A stretch of DNA of 64,000 nucleotides from Sphingomonas qomolangmaensis (GCF_024496245.1 NZ_CP101740.1:744001-808000), one strand, 5' to 3'. Positions 10,940-21,804 are shown, counted from the first letter of the stretch. A program made the numbers and translations. Notes: generated by a model from the letters alone, not told the origin.

Positions 10940-11626
10940 AAGATGCGCCGCGTCGCACAGGCGTTGATTGGCGACCGACAAATTGGTCTTGTTGGTCAAC
11001 GTCTGTAGCGCGCGGTCGCGCACGGTGAAGGCCTGGATCGCGCTGATCTCGCGATCGGCCACGAACCCCGACGCGAGCAGCGGCCGATAGGTGTAGCGAA
11101 TCTCGGCGAACACCAGCGCGCTGTTGGGCACCGGTGCGATCTTCTGCCCGGCCGGGCCCATGCCGAGCCTTAGCGAAGCGTCGGTCGATCCCGCGCCTGC
11201 CAGACCGTAGCTTGAAGTCACGTTCTTCGCGCCGAAGCAGCGTTGCCAACCGATCTTGTGCCCCGCGTTCGTCCCCGTAAGGCCGTTGGGTTCGAGGCTT
11301 GAGATGATTGCGCGGCCATTGACGCCGAAATCGATCCCCGACCCCGCGAATTTCAGCCCCGCCATGATCTCGTTGATGTCGGTTTCGTCGATCGAGCTGC
11401 GGACGCGGCCGGCATTGTCCGACGCCATCATCGCCAATTGGTTGATCCGCAACACGGTGATGGCGAGGTTCGCGGTTTCGATCCCGGCCAGCGTCAAGCC
11501 GACCAGCACCGGCAGAACCAGCGCGAATTCGATCATCGCAAGACCCGAGCGGTCGGGTAGCACCGCGCGTAGGCGCCGCCCGACCCGATGGAGCTGTGGG
11601 CGGTGCGACGCCGCGTTCATGTGCAT
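10928..11626 (-). CDS. TadE-family pseudopilin-like protein
   Basis: A 232-residue protein with a basic N terminus, then the TadE hallmark [16 protein letters not shown] (about residues 28-43). The Glu follows the presumed processing site and a single hydrophobic helix comes after. The rest is predicted to be exported. TadE-type proteins are minor pseudopilins of Flp/Tad systems, but stand-alone copies with TadG also occur away from pilus loci. It is last in a minus-strand trio; its start overlaps the end of the previous gene by about 10 bases. The 3' end overlaps pdhB by 12 bases. Confidence 0.78.
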   Translation of the reverse strand: MHMNAASHRPQLHRVGRRLRAVLPDRSGLAMIEFALVLPVLVGLTLAGIETANLAITVLRINQLAMMASDNAGRVRSSIDETDINEIMAGLKFAGSGIDFGVNGRAIISSLEPNGLTGTNAGHKIGWQRCFGAKNVTSSYGLAGAGSTDASLRLGMGPAGQKIAPVPNSALVFAEIRYTYRPLLASGFVADREISAIQAFTVRDRALQTLTNKTNLSVANQRLCDAAHLSAT

Positions 11627-12231
11627 CGTACCGTCACCACCTGCTGGCCGAAGGGCTGGTTGCGGATCAGCGTTTTGGTGCCGACGGTCATCGTCGAGCT
11701 GGCGCCGAACAGCGCGGCGACCGGGAACAATCGTGTGATCGTGACCGTGACGTCGTAATAGACGATGTCGTCGGCGCCGCCCAATCCGGTTGCACCGCCG
11801 CTGGTGGCATCGAATCGGCCATTGCCGTTGCGATCCTCGTAGCAGTCGGTCGCATTGTACTGGCCGACCGGCGCGGTATCCCCGGTGATCCGCTCGCCGC
11901 CGCCGACGTTCGAAAAATTATAATAGTTGGTCTTGGCGACCTGGATCGCTTGCGGGTTGTCGCGCTCGGAGTTCGGGAGGATCGTGCGCACTTCGGCGGT
12001 GATCATGTCGGTGATCTGCGCGCTGGTCAGGCCGCCCACCGCTGCGGTGCGGGCAGCACGCTCTACCGCACCGGTGGTGAGCGCACGCAGATATAGCTGA
12101 TACCCGACATCGAGCGCGCCCATGATCAGCGTGAGGAACGGGATCAGGATCAGCGCGAACTCGACGATCGTCGCGCCGTCGCGATCGCGCACCAAGGCCG
12201 CGACCGGCCGGCTGCGGGGATCGTAAATCAT
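11617..12231 (-). CDS. TadE-family pseudopilin-like protein
   Basis: A 204-residue protein with DGATIVEFALILIPFLTLIM (about residues 18-37), the TadE-type class III signal-like segment with Glu24. The secreted region holds an Asp/Asn/Gly-rich stretch (DRNGNGRFDATSGGATG) that looks like a calcium-binding-style loop. The ATG at 12231 overlaps the stop of the vWA gene as ATGA; the longer open frame upstream is only the shadow of that gene. Likely partners with the TadG-like protein upstream and the second TadE downstream. Confidence 0.78.
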   Translation of the reverse strand: MIYDPRSRPVAALVRDRDGATIVEFALILIPFLTLIMGALDVGYQLYLRALTTGAVERAARTAAVGGLTSAQITDMITAEVRTILPNSERDNPQAIQVAKTNYYNFSNVGGGERITGDTAPVGQYNATDCYEDRNGNGRFDATSGGATGLGGADDIVYYDVTVTITRLFPVAALFGASSTMTVGTKTLIRNQPFGQQVVTVRCT

Positions 12232-14333
12232 GACGAGAGCCGCAATCCGCCGATCGTCTGCGCGATTTTCTGGAACTCGGCGCGTAGTGCCGCCGAATCG
12301 ATGGCCAACGTCCAGTGCGCGGCATCGGTGGCGCACTCCTGCAGTTCGGTAGGCATCGTATCGATCCCGAAGCCGACGACCCAGATGGTGAAGCCCTTTC
12401 CTTTCATCTCGTTGCAGATGATGCTCGTCCGCCGCCGGTGAATCGCTTCGAGCCCGTTTTCGTTGGTGCCTGTCGGCGCGATCTTGCCCTGAAGATTGTT
12501 GATGCCCCATGGATCGTTGGCGTTCGGCCGGGTGTCCAGCGTTCCATCGGTCATGAAGACGATGTGCCGCGATACCTGGAAGCCGCCGGGGGCGGCGGCA
12601 TCGCCGTTCGTCGCGGCATAGATCCCATCCTGCGACAGGAAGCGCGCGCCCCAGATCATGCCGATGTCATGATATGTGCCGCCCACCGCGGTCAGCGAAT
12701 CGACATAGGTGTTGAACCTTGCCGAGGATTTTGTCGTCGCAACATAGTCCGACGCATATTGCCCGAGCGGGCTGGCCTCGCGGGGACATACGGCGAAGCC
12801 TTGCTGGATCCAGCCATTCTGGCGTCCCAGCCAATCGCGGTTGTCCGATCGGAATTGGATCGCGGGAAGGAACGGTTTCCATCGTGTATCGGCGCTATTG
12901 GGAATAAGATCGATGTCGAGGTCATATGCCCCGCTCGGGGCAGTCAGCGCTGACGTCGCGGTAATGGTATTGAGCGTCTTCGCTTCCTCGATGCATCCGT
13001 CCCAAGTGATCGTGGAGGGCGTGCCGGTAGTATAATAGTTGCCGGTTCCGACATTGCCCTCGTTGATGTTGGGATTGCCTCCGTTGGTCAGCCCCGTCCA
13101 GTAAGTCGGGTTGTTTGCGCTGCCATTTTGCACCACCGAGGAAACGTCGACGGGCCACACCGCATAATTCCACGAAGCGAACTGCTCCTGTGTCGCCCAG
13201 CTTACCGGCGTCGTCGTGTTCCAGTTCGACGTTACCGTTGTTGTCTTGGTTCGAATTTGCTCCATGCAAACTTGAACGAAGACCCAACTTCGCCCGCTAC
13301 GTACATATCCTTGACGATAGTCATATCGATACTCTGGCTGCGTCGTTGTTTGCTGCGAAGAATATGGGGTGGACACTTGATTCTGGGGGTAAGCGGCGGT
13401 TCCCCGGGTGCCCGACGACTGAGTACTATTTGTAGTGCTGTTGCCGGTGGGCAACGACTTTCTGTTGCAGTCGGCCTGGCTGGTTCCCGACACATATGCA
13501 TTCGTATCGGCCCAGTCGGTATACCCAGTCGACGGCTGTGACGTGGTCGCCCCGCCAGGAGCCGACTCGGTGCCATAGGTCGGGATGTAGATCGGCGTGG
13601 TGACCGCCTTGCGTGTTTGGTACTCAACCTCTTCAACACCAGTGCCGCCGGCGATGTAATTGGCGTTGAGCGCGTAGACGATCTTGCCGACATTGACGTT
13701 GCTCGAATAGGGCATGAAGCCATAGCGTACGCGTCCGGCGCCAGTGCTCGTTCCGGGTCCCAATGCCGCGTAGAATTCCTTCACCGCCTGCTTGAGCCCG
13801 GCGATCTTGGTCTGGGTATCGCCGTCGGGCGTTTCGAGCATCGAACCGGTGACGTCGAGTACGAACATCACATCGGTATTGGGAATCGACAGAGTCGATT
13901 CGCAGGTAACCGACATCGGCACCGTTTCGAAGCCGAACAGCCTCATGATCGTCGTCGGTATGACGATCGACGCGGTACCGGCGACGGTGCCCGGCTGCGC
14001 GCCACGAACATAATTGGCGACGACGTTCGTCGCCTCATAGGTGCCGGCGGGGAAGTTGAAGTCGAAGAAGTTCTTCGCCAGCGCCTTTTCCGCGGTCGTC
14101 AGCGTCGTGATGTTGGCCATTGCCTTGCGCCCCGCGAGCGCGCCGGCGTCGCACGCCTGCTGAAGCCGCGTGCGCGCCATGTACAACCGGCTGGCGTCGA
14201 TCGCGCCGCCGATCATGCCAAGGATCGGGATGATGGCGACCGCCGAGAGGATCAGCACGTTGCCGCTCCGGTCGTGCGCGAGCTGCGCGGCGAGCGATTT
14301 CGCCTGTCGTCCAGCCGCCGGTAACACTCGCAT
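12228..14333 (-). CDS. TadG-like protein with von Willebrand factor A domain
   Basis: A 701-residue protein. The N-terminal Flp/Tad-type membrane segment (SGNVLILSAVAIIPILGMIG, about residues 23-42) is followed by ARTRLQQACDAGALAG, typical of the TadG N-terminal domain. A vWA fold carries the MIDAS motif DVTGS at residues 160-164 and a later VFMTDG. A long Ser/Thr/Asn/Gln-rich insertion (about residues 225-545) splits the vWA domain. I start at the ATG at 14333, with GGAG 8 bases upstream; the open frame extends to 14453 but runs into the divergent gene. Its role may be adhesion or assembly at the envelope; no pilus ATPase gene is present here. Confidence 0.82.
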   Translation of the reverse strand: MRVLPAAGRQAKSLAAQLAHDRSGNVLILSAVAIIPILGMIGGAIDASRLYMARTRLQQACDAGALAGRKAMANITTLTTAEKALAKNFFDFNFPAGTYEATNVVANYVRGAQPGTVAGTASIVIPTTIMRLFGFETVPMSVTCESTLSIPNTDVMFVLDVTGSMLETPDGDTQTKIAGLKQAVKEFYAALGPGTSTGAGRVRYGFMPYSSNVNVGKIVYALNANYIAGGTGVEEVEYQTRKAVTTPIYIPTYGTESAPGGATTSQPSTGYTDWADTNAYVSGTSQADCNRKSLPTGNSTTNSTQSSGTRGTAAYPQNQVSTPYSSQQTTTQPEYRYDYRQGYVRSGRSWVFVQVCMEQIRTKTTTVTSNWNTTTPVSWATQEQFASWNYAVWPVDVSSVVQNGSANNPTYWTGLTNGGNPNINEGNVGTGNYYTTGTPSTITWDGCIEEAKTLNTITATSALTAPSGAYDLDIDLIPNSADTRWKPFLPAIQFRSDNRDWLGRQNGWIQQGFAVCPREASPLGQYASDYVATTKSSARFNTYVDSLTAVGGTYHDIGMIWGARFLSQDGIYAATNGDAAAPGGFQVSRHIVFMTDGTLDTRPNANDPWGINNLQGKIAPTGTNENGLEAIHRRRTSIICNEMKGKGFTIWVVGFGIDTMPTELQECATDAAHWTLAIDSAALRAEFQKIAQTIGGLRLSS

Positions 14334-14397
14334 TGCGTAAACTCCGTCCAATCGCATGGCATTTTGAATCCCGGCGCGATAATTGCTCTGGCGCAAA

Positions 14398-15081
14398 ATG
14401 TTTAAAAACCCCTCACTCCCGCCCGCCGCCCCCGAACGCGCGCTGATCCTCACCTACGCCCCGCCCGGCGTGCGCGGCGGACTGGCGGCGATGCTCGCGC
14501 TCGACGATGCAGTCGCGAATATCCTGCGATCGACGCGCGAGCCGATGTTGGTGCAGATGCGGCTTACCTGGTGGCACGATGCGCTGACCAAGCTCGACGC
14601 TGCGCCGCCGCCAGCCGAACCGGTCCTGCAGGCGCTGGCGAGCGACGTGCTCCCGTTCGGGATCGAGGGTGCCCAGCTGGCGCGGCTCGTCGAGGGGTGG
14701 GAGGCGCTCAGCGAGGGCGATCCCTGCGAAGCCGGGGTCCGCGTTGGCTATGCCGTGGGCCGCGGCGGTGCGCTGTTCGCGCTCGCGGCGCGGTTGTTGG
14801 GCGATGCTCGGTTCGACACGGCGGGGGCGGGGCAGGGCTGGGCGCTCGCCGATCTGGCGCGCAACCTCGCCGACCCGGCTGCTGCCGCCGCCGCGCGCGC
14901 CGAAGCGGAGACCGCACTGGTGCCGGCGCTGGCCCGCCGTTGGCCCGGCTCGCTCCGGAGCCTGGGCGCGCTTGCGCATCTCGCTGCAATGGATTTGCGC
15001 ACCCCCGCCGCCCAGCCGCTTCCCGCGGCCACGCCCGGGCGAGTCGCGCGGCTCGCATGGCATCGGCTGACCGGCCGCTAG
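14398..15081 (+). CDS. Squalene/phytoene synthase family protein
   Basis: A 227-residue protein with the start of a trans-isoprenyl diphosphate synthase head-to-head fold: LILTYAPPGVRGGLAAMLAL, then MRLTWWHDALTKLD. I do not see the two Asp-rich motifs (DxxxD) needed for prenyl condensation. It therefore resembles the short, probably non-catalytic relatives related to NDUFAF6-like complex I assembly factors. I start at the ATG at 14398; a TTG 15 bases earlier is possible. It diverges from the tadG-like gene with a gap of about 64 bases. Confidence 0.6.
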   Translation: MFKNPSLPPAAPERALILTYAPPGVRGGLAAMLALDDAVANILRSTREPMLVQMRLTWWHDALTKLDAAPPPAEPVLQALASDVLPFGIEGAQLARLVEGWEALSEGDPCEAGVRVGYAVGRGGALFALAARLLGDARFDTAGAGQGWALADLARNLADPAAAAAARAEAETALVPALARRWPGSLRSLGALAHLAAMDLRTPAAQPLPAATPGRVARLAWHRLTGR

Positions 15082-15146
15082 GGGCTTGTCGCGATTGCCA
15101 GATCGGCTAGCCTTTGCTTCGACACCGGGGCTGGGGGAGAAGGCCG

Positions 15147-15608
15147 ATGTGGCGGTATTTGGTGGGGGGAGCGGCTGCGCTCGCGCTGGGATTGGCGGGG
15201 ATGTTCCTGTTCGAAGGCAGCGCCAGCCAGGAGACGGTGTTGCCGCCGCCGCCCGGGGCCGCCGCCGCACCGGGTGACACGCCCGCGCTGCCCGATCGGG
15301 TGGCCGAGGCGACGCCCAAGACGCGCGAGGAACGGCGCTTCGATCGCTACGACAAGGATCGCGACGACGGCGTCACGCGCGAGGAATATCTTGGCACCCG
15401 GCGCAAGGCGTTCGCGCGGCTCGATAGCGATGGCGACGGGCGGCTGTCGTTCGACGAATGGGCGGCGAAGACCACCACCAAATTCGCCGCCGCCGATCGC
15501 GACCGATCGGCGGTGCTGAACCGCGCCGAATTCGCCACCACCGCGGTCAAGCGCAAGGCGCCGAGCCGCGCCGCGAATTGCCCGCCGCCGCGCGAGGACG
15601 AGGGCTGA
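15147..15608 (+). CDS. Exported EF-hand protein
   Basis: A 153-residue protein with an N-terminal membrane or signal segment (WRYLVGGAAALALGLAGMFL), a Pro/Ala linker, and three EF-hand-like loops: DKDRDDGVTREE (about 69-80), DSDGDGRLSFDE (93-104) and DRDRSAVLNRAE (117-128). The middle loop is canonical; the others are degenerate at some calcium ligands. It is probably a periplasmic, membrane-anchored calcium-binding protein. The start at 15147 is backed by GGGGGAGAAGG. It converges on trmFO with a gap of 9 bases. Confidence 0.8.
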   Translation: MWRYLVGGAAALALGLAGMFLFEGSASQETVLPPPPGAAAAPGDTPALPDRVAEATPKTREERRFDRYDKDRDDGVTREEYLGTRRKAFARLDSDGDGRLSFDEWAAKTTTKFAAADRDRSAVLNRAEFATTAVKRKAPSRAANCPPPREDEG

Positions 15609-15617
15609 CGCCCGCGA

Positions 15618-16985
15618 CTACTCGGCGGCGGCCGCCGTAACCTCAAGGTCGGGCGCCCAGCGGGCGAACGCGTCACGCGCGCGCGCGGTGTAGAGCAGCT
15701 TGCGGTCGGGCTTCTTGATCTTCTTGCCTTCGTACGCGATCGGCGGGAACAGGCCGAAATTGACGTTCATCGGCTGATAGGTCGCAGCATCGGCATCGCC
15801 GGTGATGTGCGCCAGCAGCGCGCCGAACGCGGTTTCGACCGGCGGCGGCGCGAGCGTCTGCCCCGCCAGCTCGGCGGCGGCGAAGCGCCCCGCGAGCAGC
15901 CCGATCGCCGAACTTTCGACATAGCCCTCGCAACCGGTGATCTGCCCAGCGAAGCGCAGGTTGGGCCGCGACTTCAGCCGCAACGTACGATCGAGCAGGT
16001 CGGGCGATCGGATAAAGGTGTTGCGATGCAGCCCGCCCAGCCGTGCGAACTCGGCATGTTCGAGACCGGGAATGGTGCGGAAGATGCGCACCTGCTCGGC
16101 GTGCTTCAGCTTGGTCTGGAAGCCGACCATGTTCCACAACGTGCCCGATGCATTGTCCTGCCGCAGCTGGACACAGGCATAGGGCCAGCGCCCAGTGCGC
16201 GGATCGTCGAGCCCGACGCCCTTCATCGGCCCGAAGCGCGGGGTGTCGAGCCCGCGCTCGGCCATCACCTCGATCGGCATGCAGCCGTCGAAATAGGGGA
16301 CGTTCTCCCATTCGCGGAACGATGCCTTTTCGCCCGCCATCATCGCGGCGTGGAAGGCGAGATACTGGTCCTTGTCGAGCGGGCAGTTGATATAGTCCTT
16401 GCCGTCGCCGCCCGGCCCCGCCTTGTCCCAGCGCGACTGTTTCCACGCGATGCTCATGTCGATGCTCTCGGCATGTACGATCGGTGCGATCGCGTCGAAG
16501 AACGCGAGGGCGTCGGCGCCGGTCGCGCCGGCGATGCTGTCGGCGAGGATCGGCGCGGTCAGCGGGCCGGTGGCGATGATCGCGGGGCCGTCGGTGGGGA
16601 GCGTGTCGACGCGCTCGCGCACGATGCTGATGTTGGGGTGCGCTGCCAGCGCGCGGGTGACCGACGCGGCGAATTCGTCGCGATCGACCGCAAGCGCCGA
16701 TCCCGCGGGCACCTGGTGCGCGTCGGCCTGCGCCATGATGATCGATCCCAGCGCACGCATCTCGGCGTGGAGCAGCCCTACCGCGTTGCGCTGAGCATCG
16801 TCCGACCGGAAGCTGTTCGAACACACCAGTTCGGCAAGCGAGTCGGTCTGGTGCGCGGGCGTGCCGTCGCCCCCGCCGCGCATTTCCGAGAGCTTGACGC
16901 GCCAGCCGGCATTGGCGAGCTGCCACGCTGCTTCGGACCCGGCGAGCCCGCCGCCGATGATATGGATATCGTGTTCGCCGCTCAC
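15618..16985 (-). CDS. trmFO: Methylenetetrahydrofolate-tRNA-(uracil-5-)-methyltransferase TrmFO
   Basis: A folate/FAD-dependent enzyme that makes ribothymidine at tRNA position 54. It has 455 residues from a GTG at 16985. The FAD motif [20 protein letters not shown] opens the protein, and family blocks include [35 protein letters not shown] and [20 protein letters not shown]. The open frame extends 35 codons further upstream to 17090, but those residues look unrelated. An AAGGACGAG site precedes the GTG. The divergent DUF488 gene begins about 125 bases away. Confidence 0.93.
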   Translation of the reverse strand: MSGEHDIHIIGGGLAGSEAAWQLANAGWRVKLSEMRGGGDGTPAHQTDSLAELVCSNSFRSDDAQRNAVGLLHAEMRALGSIIMAQADAHQVPAGSALAVDRDEFAASVTRALAAHPNISIVRERVDTLPTDGPAIIATGPLTAPILADSIAGATGADALAFFDAIAPIVHAESIDMSIAWKQSRWDKAGPGGDGKDYINCPLDKDQYLAFHAAMMAGEKASFREWENVPYFDGCMPIEVMAERGLDTPRFGPMKGVGLDDPRTGRWPYACVQLRQDNASGTLWNMVGFQTKLKHAEQVRIFRTIPGLEHAEFARLGGLHRNTFIRSPDLLDRTLRLKSRPNLRFAGQITGCEGYVESSAIGLLAGRFAAAELAGQTLAPPPVETAFGALLAHITGDADAATYQPMNVNFGLFPPIAYEGKKIKKPDRKLLYTARARDAFARWAPDLEVTAAAAE

Positions 16986-17110
16986 GGTGATGGGCTCGTC
17001 CTTTTGCGCTGGGTGGATGGGAAACAGGTAGGGCATCGGGGCGGCGAAGGACAGGGGGGCGAAAGGCGGGCGAGCTTTGGCCGGGCGCACGCCGTCCCTA
17101 TATTGCGGCG

Positions 17111-17548
17111 ATGCAAACCGTGTTCACCATCGGCTATGAAGGCGCGACCGTCGACGAGCTGCTCTCGGCGCTCGAACGCGCAGGCGTGCAGCGGCTGATC
17201 GACGTCCGGCAGTTGCCGCTCTCGCGCAGACCGGGCTTTTCCAAGACCGGGCTTGCGGCAGCGCTCGCCGAGCGCGGGATCGACTATGTCCATCTGAAGG
17301 CGCTGGGCACGCCCAAGCCGGGGCGCGACGCTGCCAAGAAGGGCGATCGCGCGACGCTCGAAGCAGTCTATGCGGGCCAGCTCGAGCTGCCCGAAACGCA
17401 GGCGCAGGCGGCGCGGATGCGCGAGCTGATCGCCGAAAAACCATCGGCGCTGCTGTGCTTCGAGCGCGACCCCTGCGTTTGCCACCGCACGCTGCTGCTG
17501 GCCGCCGAAGGCGGTGGCGCGAAGGTCGTCGACCTGTTCGCGGGCTAG
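17111..17548 (+). CDS. DUF488 family protein
   Basis: A 145-residue cytoplasmic protein with the DUF488 pattern: [15 protein letters not shown] at the N terminus, [15 protein letters not shown], and the conserved C-terminal [11 protein letters not shown] with the Cys/His cluster. Function is unknown; members are widespread and sometimes suggested to be nucleic-acid or redox related, which I cannot judge here. The stop overlaps the stop of the convergent DUF952 gene by 4 bases. Confidence 0.88.
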   Translation: MQTVFTIGYEGATVDELLSALERAGVQRLIDVRQLPLSRRPGFSKTGLAAALAERGIDYVHLKALGTPKPGRDAAKKGDRATLEAVYAGQLELPETQAQAARMRELIAEKPSALLCFERDPCVCHRTLLLAAEGGGAKVVDLFAG

Positions 17549-17895
17549 CCGGTAACGGGCAGCCGTACCGTGCCGTCATCCAGCCGTTCGAGCGGGCCAT
17601 AGGCGACCACCGCCTCGAGCGGCAGCCGGCCATAGATATGCGGGAACAGCGCGCCGCCGCGGCTTTCCTCCCAGCGCACCGAATCGCCCAGCGCCGCCAG
17701 ATCGACCGCCGCGACGTACAGGTCGGTCTGGCCGCCGAAATGCCTGTCGACCGTCTCAGTCAACTGCGCCTGGGTCGACAGATGGATATAGCCATCGGCG
17801 ATATCGACTGGCGCGCCGGCGAAGCTGTCGGCTTCGAGCGCCGTCATCTGCTCGTCGGTCAGCACCTTGTACGCGGTGGTTGGGATGTCGCTCAT
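17545..17895 (-). CDS. DUF952 family protein
   Basis: A 116-residue protein matching DUF952: [36 protein letters not shown] and the C-terminal [13 protein letters not shown]. The fold is related to ADP-ribosyltransferase-like small proteins, but no activity is established that I know of. Its ATG overlaps the gyrA stop as ATGA, so it is translated from the gyrA message in this organism. Confidence 0.87.
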   Translation of the reverse strand: MSDIPTTAYKVLTDEQMTALEADSFAGAPVDIADGYIHLSTQAQLTETVDRHFGGQTDLYVAAVDLAALGDSVRWEESRGGALFPHIYGRLPLEAVVAYGPLERLDDGTVRLPVTG

Positions 17896-20741
17896 GCCTC
17901 GTCGTCGATGTTGCCATCGTCCTCGGGGATGCTTTCGCTGATCGTGTCGGGGCCGGTACCGTCGTCGAGGGTGATCGCCTTGTCGGGATCGGCGGCTGGG
18001 GCCTCGGCGATCTCGCTGGCGATCATCTCCTCGGCCTCGTTCTCGGGCGCGGGCTCCTCGTCGATCAAGGCGACGCCGACGACATGCTCGTTCGCGGCAA
18101 CGTTGAACAGCCGCACGCCCGCCGATCCGCGACCGATGACGCGCAGGCCATTGTCGCTGCCGCCGGCATCCTCGCCCACCGCACGGCGCTCGATCGGGAT
18201 GCGGATGAGCTTGGCCTGGTCGGTGACGAGCATCAGCTGATCGCCGAACTTCACCGGGAAGCTTGCGACGACGCGACCGTTGCGTGCGATATTGTCGATA
18301 TTGGTCACGCCCTGGCCGCCGCGGCCGATGCGGCGATATTCATAGGCCGACGACAATTTGCCATAGCCGTTGGCGCACACCGTCAGGATGAACTGTTCGG
18401 ATTGCGCCATCAGATCGAAGCGTTCGCGATCCTCCATCTCGCCTTCGCGCGCGGCTTTCCAGGGTGCGAAGCGCAGATATTCCTCGCGCTCCTCCTGCGT
18501 GGTGCCGACGCGGTGGAGGATCGACGCCGAGATGACCTCGTCGCCCTCGCGCAGCGTCATGCCGCGCACGCCGGTGGCAGTGCGGCTCTGGAATTCGCGA
18601 ATGTCGGTCGCGGCGAAGCGGATCGCCTTGCCCTCGCGGCTGGCGAGCAGCACGTCGTCGCCCTCGGTGAGCAACGCGACGCCGATCAGCCGGTCGCTGC
18701 TGTCATCTTCGAAGCGCATCGCGATCTTGCCCGCGGTGGGCACATTGGTGAACGCATCCATCGAATTGCGCCGGACGGTGCCGCTAGCGGTCGCGAACAC
18801 GACGCCGAGCTTTGCCCATTCCTCCTCGTCCTCGGGGAGCGGCAGCACGGTCGAGATCACTTCGCCATTGGCGAGCGGCAGCAGGTTCACCATCGGGCGG
18901 CCGCGCGTGGCGGGACCGCCTTCGGGCAGCTTCCACACCTTCATCCGATAGACCTTGCCCGCGGTCGAGAAGAACAGCACCGGGGTGTGCGTCGAGGTGA
19001 CGAACAAATTGGTGATCGCGTCCTCATCCTTGGTCGCCATGCCTGCGCGGCCCTTGCCGCCGCGTGCCTGGGCGCGGAAGGTGGCTAGCGGGGTGCGCTT
19101 GATGTAGCCCTCCATCGTCACCGTCACGACCATTTCCTCACGCTCGATGAGGTCTTCGTCGTCGATGCCGTCGGCAGCAGCCGCGATCTCGGTCTTGCGC
19201 GGGGTGGCGAAGGCGGCGCGCACCTCGACCAGTTCTTCGCGCAGCACCGCGTACAGCTTGGCGCGGTCGCCAAGGATCGCGAGCAGTTCGGTGATCAGCG
19301 CCGCCAGTGCCGCCAGCTCGTTGCCGATCTCGTCGCGGCCGAGCGCGGTGAGGCGATGGAGGCGCAAATCGAGGATCGCGCGGACCTGCAGGTCCGACAG
19401 GCGATAGGTGTCGCCCGAAATCTCGGTTTCGACCGCTTCGACCAGCTTGATGTACTGTGCGATCTCGGCGACCGGCCATTCGCGCACCAGCAATTTGTTG
19501 CGCGCTTCGGCGGGGCTCGACGAGCCGCGGATGATCTTCACCACCTCGTCGAGGTTGGTGACCGCGACCACTAGGCCGAGCAACAGATGCGCCCGGTCGC
19601 GCGCCTTGGCGAGTTCGAACTTCGACCGGCGGGTGATCACCTCTTCGCGGAACTTCACGAAGGCGTCGATGATGTCGCGCAGGTTGAGCAATTCGGGGCG
19701 ACCGCCGCGGATCGCGAGCATGTTGGCCGAGAAGCTCGATTGCGCCGGCGTGTGCCGCCACAATTGGTTGAGCACGACATCGGCCGTCGCGTCGCGCTTC
19801 AGGTCGATGACGATGCGAACGCCCTCGCGGTTCGATTCGTCGCGAATGTCGCTGACGCCTTCGATGCGCTTGTCCTTGGCGGCTTCGGCGATCTTTTCGA
19901 CCAGTCCGTTCTTGCCGGTCTGGAAGGGGATTTCGGTGAGCACGATCGAGCGCCGCTCGCCGCGCTGCTCAAGGATGTGGCGGCTGCGCAGGATGATCGA
20001 CCCGCGCCCGGTCTCGAACGCCGAACGGATGCCCGCGCGGCCAAGGATGATCGCGCCGGTCGGGAAATCGGGGCCCTGGACGATGTCGAGCAACGCTTCG
20101 GTGGTCAGCGGTTCGCCGCCGGTGGCGGCGTCGACATAGGCGATGCAGGCATCGACCACTTCGCCCAGATTATGCGGCGGCACGTTGGTCGCCATGCCGA
20201 CCGCGATACCGCCCGCGCCGTTGACGAGCAGATTGGGGAAGCGCGCGGGGAGGACCGACGGCTCGCTCTCGGACCCGTCATAGTTGGGCGTGAAATCGAC
20301 GGTATCCTTGTCGAGATCGTCGAGCAGCGCGTTGGCGACCTTCGCAAGGCGCGACTCGGTGTAGCGCATCGCGGCGGGCGGATCGGGATCCATCGACCCG
20401 AAATTGCCCTGGCCGTCGACCAGCGGCACCCGCATCGACCAATCCTGCGCCATCCGCGCCAGCGCGTCATAGATCGAGCTGTCGCCATGCGGGTGATATT
20501 TACCCATGACGTCGCCAACGATGCGCGCCGATTTACGATACGGCTTGCCCGCGACATAGCCGCTTTCATACGCCGAATAGAGGATACGGCGGTGGACTGG
20601 CTTCAGCCCGTCGCGCACATCGGGCAGCGCGCGTGCGACGATGACCGACATGGCATAGTCGAGATAGCTCGCCTTCATCTCGTCGACGATCGAGATCGGG
20701 GAAATATCGGAAGGGTCCGCGAGGACGGTCTCGTCGGTCAA
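17892..20741 (-). CDS. gyrA: DNA gyrase subunit A
   Basis: The breakage-reunion subunit of DNA gyrase, 949 residues. The N terminus has [21 protein letters not shown]; the active-site Tyr lies in [12 protein letters not shown]. The quinolone region reads [17 protein letters not shown], so the positions equal to E. coli Ser83 and Asp87 are Ser and Asp, a sensitive-type allele. The C-terminal pinwheel opens with the GyrA box as QARGGKG, and the protein ends in a long acidic tail. A thioesterase gene lies upstream on the same strand (111-base gap) and DUF952 overlaps downstream. Confidence 0.97.
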   Translation of the reverse strand: MTDETVLADPSDISPISIVDEMKASYLDYAMSVIVARALPDVRDGLKPVHRRILYSAYESGYVAGKPYRKSARIVGDVMGKYHPHGDSSIYDALARMAQDWSMRVPLVDGQGNFGSMDPDPPAAMRYTESRLAKVANALLDDLDKDTVDFTPNYDGSESEPSVLPARFPNLLVNGAGGIAVGMATNVPPHNLGEVVDACIAYVDAATGGEPLTTEALLDIVQGPDFPTGAIILGRAGIRSAFETGRGSIILRSRHILEQRGERRSIVLTEIPFQTGKNGLVEKIAEAAKDKRIEGVSDIRDESNREGVRIVIDLKRDATADVVLNQLWRHTPAQSSFSANMLAIRGGRPELLNLRDIIDAFVKFREEVITRRSKFELAKARDRAHLLLGLVVAVTNLDEVVKIIRGSSSPAEARNKLLVREWPVAEIAQYIKLVEAVETEISGDTYRLSDLQVRAILDLRLHRLTALGRDEIGNELAALAALITELLAILGDRAKLYAVLREELVEVRAAFATPRKTEIAAAADGIDDEDLIEREEMVVTVTMEGYIKRTPLATFRAQARGGKGRAGMATKDEDAITNLFVTSTHTPVLFFSTAGKVYRMKVWKLPEGGPATRGRPMVNLLPLANGEVISTVLPLPEDEEEWAKLGVVFATASGTVRRNSMDAFTNVPTAGKIAMRFEDDSSDRLIGVALLTEGDDVLLASREGKAIRFAATDIREFQSRTATGVRGMTLREGDEVISASILHRVGTTQEEREEYLRFAPWKAAREGEMEDRERFDLMAQSEQFILTVCANGYGKLSSAYEYRRIGRGGQGVTNIDNIARNGRVVASFPVKFGDQLMLVTDQAKLIRIPIERRAVGEDAGGSDNGLRVIGRGSAGVRLFNVAANEHVVGVALIDEEPAPENEAEEMIASEIAEAPAADPDKAITLDDGTGPDTISESIPEDDGNIDDEA

Positions 20742-20851
20742 GGCTGGTTTTCGCTTTCGGGTTGGGTGGTTGATTTGGGTCTAGTACGCGGGCGCGCGCC
20801 TGCCAAGCCTTGGCGCCTGCGCGATCGGTCCCGCGCAAAAAGTGCTACGCG

Positions 20852-21622
20852 TCACCCAAAGATCGCTACCCCTTGCATCGCCTCGACCACCGGTTCGCCC
20901 GCCGCGTTCCAGATCGTCATCCGCTGGCTCGAATAGCCGTCGACCGCGCGGTCGGCCTTGGCGTGGAGCAACCACCAGCCGTCATCGGTCGCGGGTGCTG
21001 GTGTCAGCACGTTGACGATCCAGGTGAGCGAGCTGATCGGCACCGGCGCATCGAACAGCCCGAACGCAGCCGGCGGCAGCGCGTCGCCGATTGCCATGAG
21101 CTCGACGAGCGGATCGATCTCGGCTCGGTCGCGCAGGCGGACCCAGCGCAACCATTCGGCGGGGGCGAGCGTCGATTCATCGTCGAGATATTCGAAATTG
21201 CCGGTGAAGAAATGATCGGGACCGATGTGCGTGGTGGCGTCGGCGGGCGGCGGGGTACGCGGGGCGCGCACGGCGGCATCGTGCGCCACGCTCGAGTCGA
21301 TCGCCGCCATGAACACGAAGGTCGCGCGGAGCCCCAAGCCGGCGTCGCCCGTGACATCGGCCTGGATGAAGGCGGCGTTGCGCCCGCGCCGCAGCTTGAT
21401 CGCGGTCGCGCGAACCTCGCCCGCCAATGGACCGATGAAGCTGATCTGCGCCGATCGCAGCGGCGGCAGGTCGGGCTCGCAGCGTTGCGCCGCGTGCAGC
21501 GCCAGCGCGGTCGAGAGCCCGCCATAGGCCGTTCGGCCCTGCATCCAGTCGGCGGGGATCGCTGCGCTGAACCCCGCCTCGATCGGGCGGGCGCTGGTCA
21601 GGATGTCGCGGATCGGGGTCAT
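20852..21622 (-). CDS. Thioesterase family protein (TesB-like double hotdog)
   Basis: A 256-residue protein with two hotdog halves: AAIPADWMQGRTAYGGLSTA, with SAQISFIGPLAGEV in the N-terminal half, and LTWIVNVLTP, WWLLHAKADRAVDGYSSQRM and GEPVVEAMQGVAIFG in the C-terminal half. This matches the acyl-CoA thioesterase (TesB-like, 4HBT_3) layout. It probably hydrolyses acyl-CoAs; the diverging acyl-CoA dehydrogenase gene on the other side of a 182-base gap fits a fatty-acyl setting. Confidence 0.85.
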   Translation of the reverse strand: MTPIRDILTSARPIEAGFSAAIPADWMQGRTAYGGLSTALALHAAQRCEPDLPPLRSAQISFIGPLAGEVRATAIKLRRGRNAAFIQADVTGDAGLGLRATFVFMAAIDSSVAHDAAVRAPRTPPPADATTHIGPDHFFTGNFEYLDDESTLAPAEWLRWVRLRDRAEIDPLVELMAIGDALPPAAFGLFDAPVPISSLTWIVNVLTPAPATDDGWWLLHAKADRAVDGYSSQRMTIWNAAGEPVVEAMQGVAIFG

Positions 21623-21804
21623 GGCGCGCCTTTCGTTCGGGGAAGGCGCGCATCCATACGCGTTGTTCGAAACGTCGCTACCGCAAATATCGTCGCACCC
21701 GGCATGGCGGCTGAGATATAGGTGCGCCTACCGCCGAAATACCCGATCGAAAACCATACCCGATCCTCGCAAAGCTGCTACACAGGCGGAATATCAGGAG
21801 AGGC

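Noticed and set aside
20266..20520. Quinolone-resistance substitution in gyrA
   Set aside because: The positions equal to Ser83 and Asp87 are unchanged; Ser at position 84 is a common natural variant.
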